A DNA stretch of 64,000 bases from JACDAN01 sp963827705. Lineage in GTDB: Bacteria > Actinomycetota > Thermoleophilia > Gaiellales > Gaiellaceae. The position numbers were made by a program, and so were the translations under genes. Positions 21,498 through 29,867 of this stretch are shown here, piece by piece. Below the pieces are notes generated by a model. That model was not told the origin of the DNA and made no database searches. It saw nothing but the letters and a program-made list of their open reading frames with translations. Positions within the stretch are counted from its first letter, which is position 1, and every line of letters starts with the position of its first letter. Location: the NCBI GenBank assembly GCA_963827705.1, contig CAWHBN010000002.1, forward strand, positions 1 to 64,000. Direction: 5' to 3'.

Positions 21498-22225
21498 ATC
21501 TCCGTCTCGTAGCCGTCGTGGACCTGCTGGTACTCCGGCTCGAGCGGGCGCTCCTTCGGCCGGTGCGTGAGCAGGAGACGTTTCGCGCCGGCGGCCTGGA
21601 ACGCCTGGTTGGCCTCGTCGGCGGAGAGGTGGCCGCGTAGCCCGCCCTCGGGGTGCGGCTCGAGCAGGGTCGCCTCGCAGAGGAAGAGGTCCGCGTCGCG
21701 CGCGAGCTCCGCGAGCTCGTCGCTCGGCCCGCTGTCGCCGGAGTAGGCGATCGTCCTGCCGTTGCACGAGACCCGGAAGCCGTAGGCGCGGAGGTCGTAG
21801 TGGAGCACGCGCCGCGGTGTGATCTGGAAGCCGGCCGTCTCGAAGCCCTCCTCCTCGTAGTACTCCTTGACGGTGAAGGCCTTGTGGAACATGTCCGGTG
21901 TCCCGAGCCGTGCGCCGATCTCGCTGAGCAGCTTCTCGCCTCCCGGCGGCACCCAGAGGTCGGGCCGCGGATGGTCGGCCGCGGGGCCGAACCAGAGCGC
22001 CCAGACCCAGGGGACGATGTCGCCCCAGTGGTCGAGGTGGAAGTGGGTGAGGCAGATCGCGTCGACGTGCGGCCAGTCCTCGACTTCGCGGAGCTTCGCG
22101 AGCACGCCGGCGCCGCAGTCGAGGAGCACGCGTCCGGGAGGCCCTTCGACGAGGTAACCCGACTGCGCGCCGCCGGGGTTGGGCCACGCCGGCGAGCAGC
22201 CGATTACCTTCAGCTTCATCTCCAT
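21494..22225 (-). CDS. MBL-fold metallo-hydrolase (RNase Z-like)
   Basis: 243 residues, intact, ATG 22225. It begins MKLKVIGCSPAWPNPGGAQS. The metal motif CLTHFHLDHWGDI supplies HxHxDH. AYSGDSGPSDELAELARDA, LFLCEATLLEPHPEGGLRGH and a final LLLTHRPKE follow. The layout is that of RNase Z/arylsulfatase-type metallo-beta-lactamases with two metals. The substrate is unresolved: tRNA 3'-processing and small-molecule hydrolysis are both possible. It is divergent from the mutase small-subunit gene across 75 bp. Confidence 0.85.
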   Translation of the reverse strand: MEMKLKVIGCSPAWPNPGGAQSGYLVEGPPGRVLLDCGAGVLAKLREVEDWPHVDAICLTHFHLDHWGDIVPWVWALWFGPAADHPRPDLWVPPGGEKLLSEIGARLGTPDMFHKAFTVKEYYEEEGFETAGFQITPRRVLHYDLRAYGFRVSCNGRTIAYSGDSGPSDELAELARDADLFLCEATLLEPHPEGGLRGHLSADEANQAFQAAGAKRLLLTHRPKERPLEPEYQQVHDGYETEI

Positions 22226-22299
22226 AGTCTGGCCTATACCCGGACGACGGCCGGACCGGTCCTCTTCCACCGAAAGGTGGTTCCTATACTCACGGCCGG

Positions 22300-22698
22300 A
22301 TGGCCGGGAAGATTCGAGTCGTGATCGCCAAGCCGGGCCTCGACGGTCACGACCGCGGGGCGAAGATCATCGCGCGTGCGCTGCGCGACGCAGGCATGGA
22401 GGTGATCTACACCGGTCTCCACCAGACTCCCGAGCAGATCGTCGAGACGGCGATCCAGGAGGACGCCGACGCGGTCGGGATCTCGATCCTCTCCGGCGCT
22501 CACATGACGCTCGTGCCGAAGATCGTCGACGGGCTACGGGAGAATGGCCTCGAGGACGTCCTCGTCGTCGTCGGCGGGACGATCCCGCGTGAGGACACGG
22601 AGGAGCTGAAGCGCAAGGGCGTCGCCGAGGTGTTCACGCCGGGCGCGCCGACGAGCGAGATCGTCGAGTTCCTGCGCGAGAAGGTGCCGGTCAGCTGA
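22300..22698 (+). CDS. Methylmalonyl-CoA mutase, cobalamin-binding subunit
   Basis: 132 residues, intact. IRVVIAKPGLDGHDRGAKII contains the DxHxxG base-on cobalamin motif (D-G-H-D-R-G). VIYTGLHQTPEQIVETAIQE, AVGISILSGAHMTLVPKIVD (the SxL loop) and VVVGGTIPREDTEELKRKG follow, with the final GVAEVFTPGAP. This is the separate C-terminal B12 domain of two-chain methylmalonyl-CoA mutases. It pairs with the large subunit at 18416, from which it is split by the tandem anchored proteins and the MBL gene. The stop overlaps the next gene as CTGA. Confidence 0.92.
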   Translation: MAGKIRVVIAKPGLDGHDRGAKIIARALRDAGMEVIYTGLHQTPEQIVETAIQEDADAVGISILSGAHMTLVPKIVDGLRENGLEDVLVVVGGTIPREDTEELKRKGVAEVFTPGAPTSEIVEFLREKVPVS

Positions 22699-23465
22699 TC
22701 GAGGTCCGGCACGAGGGGCAGGTCGCCGTCGTCACGGTTGATCGCTCGGAAGCGATGAACGCCCTCGACCTGGAGACGCTCACGATGCTCCGCGACCGGC
22801 TCGCGGCGCTCGCCGCCGATGGGGACACGCGGGTCGTCGTGCTCACCGGCGCAGGCGACCGCGCGTTCATCGCCGGCGCGGACATCAAGTACATGAGCGG
22901 GCTCGACGTCGACGAGGCTACGGCGTGGGGCGAGCTCGGCCACGAGGCAGGCCGGCTGCTGGAGACCATGCCGCAGCCGACGATCGCGGCGATCAACGGC
23001 TTCGCGCTCGGTGGCGGGTGCGAACTCGCGCTCGCCTGCGACCTCCGCTACGCGGCCGCGACCGCCAAGCTCGGCCAGCCCGAGATCAACCTCGGGATCA
23101 TCCCGGGCTGGGGCGGCACCCAGCGGCTCGCGCGCGGGACGACCATCGGGTTCGCGAAGGAGCTGATCCTCACCGGCCGCACCGTCGACGCCGAGGAAGC
23201 ACGTCAGCATGGGCTCGTGAACGGGGTCTACGAGCCGGAAGAGTTGATGCCGCGCGTGATGGAGATCGCGGTCGGCCTCGCGACGAAGAGCCCACTCGCG
23301 CTCGAGGCGGCGAAGGAGGCCGTGAACCGCGCCCTGGGCGGCGACCACGCCGAGAACCTCCGCCGGGAGGGCGAGCGCTTCGGCGAGCTCTTCTCCAGCG
23401 AGGACGCGAAGGAGGGCCTGACCGCCTTCGCCGAGAAGCGCGAGCCGAAGTTCACGGGGCGGTAG
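22695..23465 (+). CDS. Enoyl-CoA hydratase/isomerase, probable CTG start
   Basis: About 256 residues. Crotonase blocks: RAFIAGADIKYMSG (oxyanion-hole region), AINGFALGGGCELALACDLR, INLGIIPGWGGTQRLARG with the second acid region, and the tail FSSEDAKEGLTAFAEKREPK FTG. The first ATG in frame (22755) would cut off the conserved first strand IEVRHEGQVAVVTVDRSEAM. The frame extends back to a CTG at 22695, whose TG is the start of the mutase TGA stop (CTGA). The likely start is therefore CTG. It hydrates trans-2-enoyl-CoA in the beta-oxidation set encoded here. Confidence 0.85.
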   Translation: MIEVRHEGQVAVVTVDRSEAMNALDLETLTMLRDRLAALAADGDTRVVVLTGAGDRAFIAGADIKYMSGLDVDEATAWGELGHEAGRLLETMPQPTIAAINGFALGGGCELALACDLRYAAATAKLGQPEINLGIIPGWGGTQRLARGTTIGFAKELILTGRTVDAEEARQHGLVNGVYEPEELMPRVMEIAVGLATKSPLALEAAKEAVNRALGGDHAENLRREGERFGELFSSEDAKEGLTAFAEKREPKFTGR

Positions 23466-23483
23466 CGCCCGGCACCTCGAAGG

Positions 23484-23506
23484 CCAAGTAACACAGTGTT
23501 ACTTGG
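23484..23506. repeat. Perfect palindrome, copy 1, upstream of small orphan gene
   Basis: AAGTAACACAGTGTTACTT flanked by CC and GG gives a 23-bp perfect inverted repeat with a single central base. The 21-bp core recurs exactly at 23901, on the other side of the small gene 23564-23857. It could be an operator, a hairpin or the boundary of a small cassette. There is no T-run for a classical terminator. Confidence 0.75.
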
Positions 23507-23563
23507 CTCGTCTGGCGCAGAGTCGGCACATCTTCGCGCCGTGTGCCCGCCACACTCAGAGGC

Positions 23564-23857
23564 ATGCCGACGTTCGCGCCGCGGATCTCACGGAAGCTGA
23601 TCGAGGCGATCGTTCGGCTCGACGACCGCTCGGTTCCGATTGCCGAAACCTCCCGCCGAGTCGGGCGTGAGGCTGAGCGTCTGGGGCTGACGAGGCCGAG
23701 CTACCAGCGGGTCCGCGAGCTCGTCCATGAGTCTCGGCGGATCCGCCGCGGACCGAGCACGGCGTCAGTGCTCGTCGACGTCGCGTTTCGCGCGCGGCCG
23801 CCTGAGTCGATCGCCGACCACCTGTCGGGCGTCGGCGTTCCCGCTCTCAGGCGCTAG
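23564..23857 (+). CDS. Small basic protein with helix-turn-helix-like sequence, unknown family
   Basis: 97 residues from ATG 23564. Residues ~8-55 (RKLIEAIVRLDDRSVPIAET, SRRVGREAERLGLTRPSYQR, VRELVHESRR) read as a compact basic helical domain compatible with DNA binding. The C-terminal ~30 residues are less structured. I do not recognise the family. The gene stands alone and is bracketed by two identical 21-bp palindromes 417 bp apart (start to start), which may be its binding sites or cassette ends. Confidence 0.55.
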   Translation: MPTFAPRISRKLIEAIVRLDDRSVPIAETSRRVGREAERLGLTRPSYQRVRELVHESRRIRRGPSTASVLVDVAFRARPPESIADHLSGVGVPALRR

Positions 23858-23900
23858 CTCGTCGTGGCGAGGCCGCGGTAGCGCGACGAGCCTCGCGACC

Positions 23901-23921
23901 CAAGTAACACAGTGTTACTTG
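23901..23921. repeat. Perfect palindrome, copy 2, downstream of small orphan gene
   Basis: Identical 21-bp core to the copy at 23484. It lies 43 bp after the stop of the orphan gene and ~60 bp before the convergent peptidase gene's stop. Exact identity of two palindromes flanking one gene is unlikely by chance. Confidence 0.75.
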
Positions 23922-23980
23922 CGCTCTTCGGCCCGCGTGACGCCCCCGACGGGTCGCCTCGTCCGGGGCAGGTCCCGCGC

Positions 23981-24891
23981 CTAGCGGGAGAAGAGGACGC
24001 GCTCGGCGGTGATCGCGTTCGGCTTGCCGAGCTGGGCGGCGAGCGTGTTCGGGAAGATCTCCGTCCAGACCGTCGCCCGCGAGTTGCCGGCGAGGCGGCC
24101 GACCACGGTCTGGATGACCGTGATCGGCGAGATGGCCAGCTGTACCGGGCGGCTGATGCCGTTCAGCTTCAGGCCGGTCGTCCGGACACCAAGGCTGTTC
24201 ACGTTCACCTTCAGCGCCTCGGGCTGTTGTGCCAGGACGCTGCCCTTCAGCCAGAGCGCGGTGTCGGCCTTGCCGGGAGCGGCGAAGAGAAGCCTGTACG
24301 CGCGGTTGAGATGCGTGTACGGGTTGATCGAGGCGCCGTCGTTGGGTGCATCTCGAAGTGGAGGTGCGGCTCGATCCCGTTCGCGTCGCCCGAGTCACCG
24401 ACGAACCCGATCGGCTCGCCGGCCGCCACCCTCATCCCGCTCTTCAGACCGGGCGCGAACGAGACGCCGGGCTTGCAGCCGCCCCGGTTGTCATTCGTCA
24501 TGCCGAGGTCGTTGTTGAGGTGGACGTAGAGGTAGGTCGTCCCGCTGACTCCGTTGAGGTAGAGCATGCACCCGGCGAGCGATGACGTGACATGGAACTT
24601 GACCCGCCCCGCTTCGGCAGCCAATGCGAGCGCTTTGCGCGGCGCCATGATGTCGTTGCCCTCGTGCCTGCCCTGGCCACGCGGGTCGCCGTAATCGTCG
24701 CCGTACCGGAACTTGCCCAGGACGGGGAAGATCAGCCGCTTGCCGGTCGGCTGCTGCTGGGTCGTCCCGGTAACCGCCTTGACCCGCTTCGGCACGTATC
24801 CGGAGTCGGGTATCGCAGCCGCCGGTCCGGCCGTCAGGCCGGCGATGGCAAGCACAAGAAGTCCTCGGGCTGTCGTCCGGCGGCGTCTCAT
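23981..24891 (-). CDS. Secreted M23-family (LytM) peptidase (one frameshift)
   Basis: Starts at ATG 24891 with a signal peptide (MRRRRTTARGLLVLAIAGLT AGPAAA). The zinc site is split as in LytM/lysostaphin peptidases: GRHEGNDIMAP (H-x3-D) and PHLHFEMHP (HxH). GMRVAAGEPIGFVGDSGDAN is the typical lead-in. A break near 24335 separates the C-terminal ~110 residues (INPYTHLNRAYRLLFAAPGK, SISP-like strand-rich tail), which I do not recognise. Probably a cell-wall endopeptidase or a regulator of one. It is divergent from etfB across ~155 bp. Confidence 0.78.
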
Positions 24892-25047
24892 TGCTGGGAC
24901 TAAGCGCTCCGGTTCGCGCTCGAAGGGCGAGACCCTAGCAGAGCAAGGCTGCCGATCTCGGCGACGCCGGCCGAAGGTTTGCCGGCTTGGCCGGTTCATC
25001 CGCTTTCATTTCGGCGGCCCCGCCAGCCGTCAGTAGAGTCTCGGGCC

Positions 25048-25812
25048 GTGAAGATCGCCGTCTGCGTCAAGCACGTGCCCGAGCAGGCCCGGAAGATCGA
25101 TCCGGGCACGAAACGACTTGACCGTTCGGGCGAGGGCGCGATCAATCCGTTCGACGTCCACGCCGTCGAGGAGGCCCTCCGGATCAAGGAGGCGCAGGGC
25201 GGCGAGGTCGTGATCGTGACCATGGGCCCAGCCGGCGCGCAGGACTCGGTTCGCAAGGCGCTCGCGATGGGCGCCGACGAGGCGCTGATGATCACGGACG
25301 AGGCGGCGGAGGGCTCCGACCTCGTCGCGACGACGAACGCGTTGGCGGCGGCGCTGGAGAAAGAAGGCGCCGATCTGATTGTCTTCGGCCAGCAGTCGAG
25401 CGACTCGGACGGCGCGGTGCTCTGGGCGGCCGTAGCCGACAGGCTTCGGCTGCCGGTGATCTCGCAGGTCGCCGAGCTCGACGTCTCCGACGGGAAGGTT
25501 CGTGGGAAGCGCCAGACAGAGTTCGGCTACGACGTGATCGAAGCGCCGACCCCGGCCGTGCTCGCCGTCTCGGATGCGATCAACGAGCCCCGGTACCCGT
25601 CGCTGAAGGGGATCATGGGCGCGCGATCCAAGCCGCAGCGGACGGTGTCGGTCTCAGAGCTCGGGGTGCAGGAGGTCGGTGAGGCCGGTTCGAAGACGAC
25701 CGTCGAGGCGCTCAACGACCCGCCGCCTCGCGGGGACACCGTGAAGATCGAGGACGACGGCAGCGCCGCGGACAAGATCGTCGAGTTCATCGCCGAGCGG
25801 AAGCTCATCTAG
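25048..25812 (+). CDS. etfB: Electron transfer flavoprotein beta subunit
   Basis: 254 residues from GTG 25048. VKIAVCVKHVPEQARKIDPG, INPFDVHAVEEALRIKEAQG, GPAGAQDSVRKALAMGADEA, IVFGQQSSDSDGAVLWAAVA and the signature region VIEAPTPAVLAVSDAINEPR YPSLKGIM are typical. EtfB binds AMP and forms the heterodimer with EtfA. It collects electrons from acyl-CoA dehydrogenases such as that at 15.8 kb. Its TAG stop is made partly of the first base of the inserted repeat (25812-25972). Confidence 0.95.
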   Translation: MKIAVCVKHVPEQARKIDPGTKRLDRSGEGAINPFDVHAVEEALRIKEAQGGEVVIVTMGPAGAQDSVRKALAMGADEALMITDEAAEGSDLVATTNALAAALEKEGADLIVFGQQSSDSDGAVLWAAVADRLRLPVISQVAELDVSDGKVRGKRQTEFGYDVIEAPTPAVLAVSDAINEPRYPSLKGIMGARSKPQRTVSVSELGVQEVGEAGSKTTVEALNDPPPRGDTVKIEDDGSAADKIVEFIAERKLI

Positions 25813-25972
25813 TGCCCCTCCCGGCAATACACGCCTGCTTCTGGCCCGCGATCACGCAGCGCCAGAGCCCACCCTCCTCCTCACCAAGGCAGCCCAGCCT
25901 TGCTCGTCGGAGTGCGGACTCTGGCTTGGTGCTCGCGACCCAGAAGCGGGGCAGCATTACCGGAAGGGGCAC
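25812..25972 (+). repeat. MITE-like palindromic intergenic element, copy A (etfB/etfA)
   Basis: A 161-bp element between the etfB stop and etfA start. Outer arms GTGCCCCT and AGGGGCAC are complementary. The middle arms GCTTCTGG/CCAGAAGC and GCCAGAG/CTCTGGC nest inside. The centre is a CAAGGC...GCCTTG hairpin. Flanks are TA (25810-25811) and TG (25973-25974). The right arm places GGAAGGGG a few bases before the etfA ATG. Three further copies are at 39050, 41278 and 62393, all in gene orientation. Confidence 0.88.
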
Positions 25973-25974
25973 TG

Positions 25975-26934
25975 ATGGAAACCCTCGTCTTCCTCGAGCA
26001 CCACGACAACGAGCTGCTGAAGCCGTCGCTCGGCGTGCTGTCCAAGGCGGCCACGCTCGAGGAGGACGTAACCGGCGTCGTGCTCGGGTCCGGCGTCACG
26101 GAGCTCGCGTCTCAGGCCGGGAAGTTCGGCGCCGCCAAGGTGCTCGTCGTCGACAAGCCGGAGCTCGAGGCGCCCTTGCCGCAGCCGCGCGTGGACGCGC
26201 TCGCCTCGATCGTCAAGGATCGGGGCTTCGACACCGTGCTCTTCGCGGCCTCCGTGCTCTCCGCCGACGTCGCGGCCGGGCTCTCGGCGCGGTTGCAGGC
26301 GGGCCTGAACTGGGACCTGACTGACGTGGTGCAGCAGGACGGCGACCTAATCGGGAAGCGGCCGGCGCTCGGCGACTCGGTCGTCGTGGACGTCGGCTGG
26401 CGCTCGGAGCCCCGCCTCGCGCTGATCCGGGCCGGCACGTTCGAGCCACAGGAGACCGGAGGCGAAGCCGAGGTCGAGGAGGTCGACGTCGCCTTCGAGG
26501 ACTTCTCCACGGCTGCGACGATGGTCGAACGGGCGCACGCGGAGAGCGAAGGGCCGTCGATCGAGGACGCCGACGTGATCGTCGCGGGCGGCCGCGGGCT
26601 CGGCGCGCCGGAGAACTTCAAGCTCGTCGAGGAGCTGGCGCAGGCGCTCGGCGGCGCCGTCGCGGCCACGCGCGCCGTCGTCGACGCCGGCTGGTACCCG
26701 TACTCCACGCAGGTCGGGCAAACTGGCAAGACGGTCTCGCCGAAGCTCTACATCGCCTGCGGGATCTCCGGCGCGATCCAGCACAAGGTCGGCATGCAGT
26801 CCTCCGGCGTGATCGTCGCGATCAACAAGGATCCGAACGCGCCGATCTTCGAGTACTCCGACCTCGGGGTCGTCGGCGACCTGAACGAGATCGTCCCGAA
26901 ACTGACCGAGCTCGTACGCCAACGTCGCTCGTGA
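25975..26934 (+). CDS. etfA: Electron transfer flavoprotein alpha subunit
   Basis: 319 residues from ATG 25975, the first codon after the repeat element. It begins METLVFLEHHDNELLKPSLG. The C-terminal FAD-binding domain shows VIVAGGRGLGAPENFKLVEE, AAVGATRAVVD-type segment (VAATRAVVDAGWYPYSTQVG), QTGKTVSPKLYIACGISGAI QH and AINKDPNAPIFEYSDLGVVG. The frame stays open upstream through the repeat, back to a valine codon. Here, however, the ATG with AAGGGG upstream is the natural start. The stop overlaps the next gene's GTG (GTGA). Confidence 0.95.
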   Translation: METLVFLEHHDNELLKPSLGVLSKAATLEEDVTGVVLGSGVTELASQAGKFGAAKVLVVDKPELEAPLPQPRVDALASIVKDRGFDTVLFAASVLSADVAAGLSARLQAGLNWDLTDVVQQDGDLIGKRPALGDSVVVDVGWRSEPRLALIRAGTFEPQETGGEAEVEEVDVAFEDFSTAATMVERAHAESEGPSIEDADVIVAGGRGLGAPENFKLVEELAQALGGAVAATRAVVDAGWYPYSTQVGQTGKTVSPKLYIACGISGAIQHKVGMQSSGVIVAINKDPNAPIFEYSDLGVVGDLNEIVPKLTELVRQRRS

Positions 26935-28603
26935 AGCCCGCCGAGCACGCACCGCCCTTCGACGCTCGCGACTACGTCGCCCCGCCGACGGACCCGCCGG
27001 AGGAGCGGATCGACGTCGGCATCCTGATCGTCGGGGCAGGCCCGGCCGGGCTCGCGTGCGCGATCCGCCTCGGACAGCTGCTCGAGGAGTCGCCCGAGAC
27101 GGCCGAGCGGCTCGGCGAGGTGCCGGTGGCCGTGCTCGAGAAGGGCAAGGGCGTCGGCGCCCACTCGCTGTCGGGCGCCGTGGTCAACCCGCGTGCGCTT
27201 CGCCGGCTCTTCCGCGACCGGGTCCGCGTCGAGGACATGCCGTTCTACGGGCCGGTCGACCGGGAGGGCGTCTACTACCTCACGCAGGGCTCTGCGCTTC
27301 GGATCCCGGCGCCGCCGACGATGCGCAACGACGGAAACTACATCGCGTCGCTCTCCCAGCTCGCGCGGTGGCTGGGCGAGCAGGCGGAGGCGGCGGCGCC
27401 TACATCCTCCCCGAGACGTCGGCCGAGAAGCTGCTCGTCGACGGAGCGAGGGCCGTCGGCGTGCGTACGGGCGACAAGGGACGCGGTCGCGACGGCGAGC
27501 CGCTCCCGAACTTCGAGCCGGGCTCCGACGTGACGGCCAAGGTGACCGTCCTCGCGGAGGGGACGCAGGGGCATCTGACCGGGGTTGCGATGGACCGGTT
27601 CGGCCTGGCGGGCGAGAACCCGCAGGTCTGGGCGCTCGGCGTCAAGGAGATCTGGAAGGTCCCGAAGCCGCTCCACCGCGTCATCCACACGATGGGCTGG
27701 CCGCTGCGGGGCGGGCGCCAGTATCGGGAGTTCGGGGTTCGTTCATCTACCCGATGGGCGACGACATGGTCACCGTCGGGATGGTCGTCGGGCTCGACTA
27801 CCGCGACGTGGAGGTTTCGCCCCACGACCTCCTCCAGGAGTTGAAGACCCACCCTCTCGTCCGACGGATCCTCGCCGGCGGCGAGCGGATCGGCTGGGGC
27901 GCGAAGACCATCCCCGAAGGCGGCTTCGTCGCCGTGCCGCAGCGCATGCACGCGCCCGGCCTGCTGATCACCGGAGACGGCGCCGGGTTCGTGAACGTGC
28001 CCGCGCTGAAGGGCATCCACTACGCGATCGAATCCGGCCGGCTCGCTGCGGAGGCGGCGATCGCGCGCTTCAGCGCGGCCGGACGCCATGGACGCCCGGC
28101 GCGCTGGCCTCATACGACGAGGCGATCCGCGACACGTTCATCTGGACCGACCTCAAGCGCGTCCGCAACATGCGCCAGCCCTTCGGGCAGGGCTTCTGGC
28201 TCGGCAGTGCGATGGCGGCCATGACGATGAGCTCGGCAGGTTCCCGCCGGGCAACAGGAAGACCGAGCGAGACGCCGAGCAGGAGCTGATCAGGACGAAA
28301 CGGGCGTCGCGCTATCCGAAGCCGGACGGCAAGCTCACCTTCGACAAGCTCTCGTCCGTCTACCTGTCCGGGAACAAGACGCGCGACGACGCGCCGAACC
28401 ACATCCGGCTACAGACGGACGTGCCAGAAGAGGTCGCGCGGATGTGGGAGCACATGTGCCCCGCGCAGGTCTACGAGGCCAAGGAGGGCGGCGGCGTCGA
28501 GGTGACGCCCTCCAACTGCGTCCAGTGTGGCGCGATCACCGCCAAGGGCGGCCGGCTCACTCCGCCCGAGGGCGGCTCCGGGCCGGAGTACAAGCTCACC
28601 TAG
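26931..28603 (+). CDS. Electron-transfer flavoprotein:quinone oxidoreductase (frameshifted; third ferredoxin-motif Cys absent)
   Basis: GTG 26931 to TAG 28601, ~555 residues after restoring four breaks (near 27393, 27738, 28085 and 28232). FAD motif: VGILIVGAGPAGLACAIRLG. GKGVGAHSLSGAVVNPRALR, KVPKPLHRVIHTMGWPLRGG, FVNVPALKGIHYAIESGRLA and DAPNHIRLQTDVPEEVARMW identify ETF-QO. It is a membrane-associated FAD/4Fe-4S enzyme passing ETF electrons to the quinone pool. In the C-terminal cluster domain, CPAQVYE and NCVQC are present. The third Cys of the usual C-x2-C-x2-C is replaced by Ile (CGAI), so the cluster may be modified or lost. Operon etfB-etfA-ETF-QO. Confidence 0.83.
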
Positions 28604-28639
28604 TCAGCTCAGATGTTGCAAAGTCGGCGCAGATTCCCC

Positions 28640-28665
28640 TTGACAAGAATCGGTGTCCGACACCG
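28640..28665 (+). promoter_or_regulatory. TTGACA box and 15-bp palindrome before the dehydratase gene
   Basis: TTGACA at 28640 matches a -35 hexamer. CGGTGTCCGACACCG at 28651-28665 is a perfect palindrome inside the would-be spacer, 10 bp before the ATG at 28676. A repressor bound there would block the promoter. No convincing -10 is visible at the standard spacing, so this is a candidate only. Confidence 0.4.
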
Positions 28666-28675
28666 CAGCTAGGAC

Positions 28676-29638
28676 ATGGCTGATTCAGTCGGGCCCGGCG
28701 CAGCCGTGATCGCCCGCGACGACGTCCTGGCGGCGCGCGATGCGATCGCCGGACGGCTCCACAGGACGCCGATGTTCAGCTCGGCGACGCTGGGCTCGCG
28801 TGTCTTCCTCAAGGCCGAGCTCTTCCAGCGCACCGGGTCGTTCAAGCCTCGTGGCGTCCTCAACTCGCTGAGCCGGCTCTCCGACGAGGAGCGGCGCGCG
28901 GGTGTCATCGCCGCCTCCGCCGGCAATCACGCGCAGGCGGTCGCGTACTGCGCCGAGCTGGAGGGGATCGACGCGCTGCTCGTCATGTGGAAGACGGCGA
29001 GCCCGGCCAAGATCGCGGCCACCCGCGGCTACGGCGCGGAGGTCGACCTGGAAGCGGAGAGCCCGGCCGTGGTGTTCGACCGACTCGAGGAGCTTCGCGC
29101 GAAGACGGGCCGGACGTTCATCCATCCGTTCGACGGCCCGCACACGATCGCCGGGCAGGGCACGGTCGGCCTCGAGATCGCCGAGGACGTGCCGGAAGTG
29201 GACGTCGTCGTGATCCCGATCGGGGGCGGCGGCCTGATCGCCGGCATCGCGACCGCCCTGCCCGAGTGCGCGTCGTCGGCGTCGAGCCACGCATCTCGAA
29301 TGCGCTGACCGCCGCGCTCGCCGCGGGCAAGCCGGTCCCCGTCGACGCGCGGTCCATCGCCGACGGGCTCAACGCACCCTTCGCGGGAGAGCTGCCGCTA
29401 CGCATCGCCCAGGAGCGCGGCATCGAGGTCGTCATGGTCGAGGAAGAGGAGATCGAGGCCGCGATGCGCTTCCTCTACGAGCGGGCGAAGCTCGCGTGCG
29501 AGCCGGCCGGAGCGGTCGCCGTCGCAGCGCTCATGGGCGGCAAAGTTCCCGAAGACGAGGGCGAAACCGTCGTCTGCGTCGTCACGGGCGGCAACGTCGC
29601 CGCCCGAGACCGCCGCTGCTATCCTGGCCCGGCCATGA
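28676..29638 (+). CDS. Threonine dehydratase-like PLP enzyme (frameshifted)
   Basis: ATG 28676. The PLP lysine is in RTGSFKPRGVLNSLSRL (SFKPRG). GVIAASAGNHAQAVAY holds the phosphate-contacting asparagine, and VVVIPIGGGGLIAGIATALP is the glycine loop. It belongs to the fold-type II threonine/serine dehydratase family of short (catabolic/racemase-like, ~320 residues) proteins without an ACT domain. One break lies near 29263. A second near 29600 makes the given frame run into rpmE; correcting it gives GGNVPPETAAAILARP and a TGA at 29636 that overlaps the rpmE ATG (ATGA). Confidence 0.8.
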
Positions 29639-29853
29639 AGCCGGACATCCATCCCGATTACGTCGTCGCGACCGTGCAGTGCTCCTGCGGGAACACGTTC
29701 GAGACGCGATCGACGAAGCCCGAGATGCACGTCGAGATCTGCTCGAACTGCCACCCGTTCTACACGGGCAAGCAGAAGCTGGTCGACACGGGCGGCCGGG
29801 TGGAGCGCTTCCAGCGGCGACTGGAGCGGGCCGGCGGCGCTCGCCGCGGCTGA
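29635..29853 (+). CDS. rpmE: 50S ribosomal protein L31, zinc-binding type
   Basis: 72 residues: MKPDIHPDYVVATVQCSCGN, TFETRSTKPEMHVEICSNCH, PFYTGKQKLVDTGGRVERFQ. Four cysteines in CxC and CxxC pairs make this the C+ (zinc-containing) L31 form, with the conserved HPFYTGKQK. An L31 at this place, followed by DUF1385, prfA and prmC, is a common bacterial gene order. Confidence 0.95.
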   Translation: MKPDIHPDYVVATVQCSCGNTFETRSTKPEMHVEICSNCHPFYTGKQKLVDTGGRVERFQRRLERAGGARRG

Positions 29854-29867
29854 CCTGAGCTGAACTA

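Noticed and set aside
28987..29853. Apparent fusion of threonine dehydratase with ribosomal protein L31
   Set aside because: A one-base correction near 29600 gives GGNVPPETAAAILARP and a TGA overlapping the rpmE ATG, the typical dehydratase end. The fusion is best explained by a sequence error.
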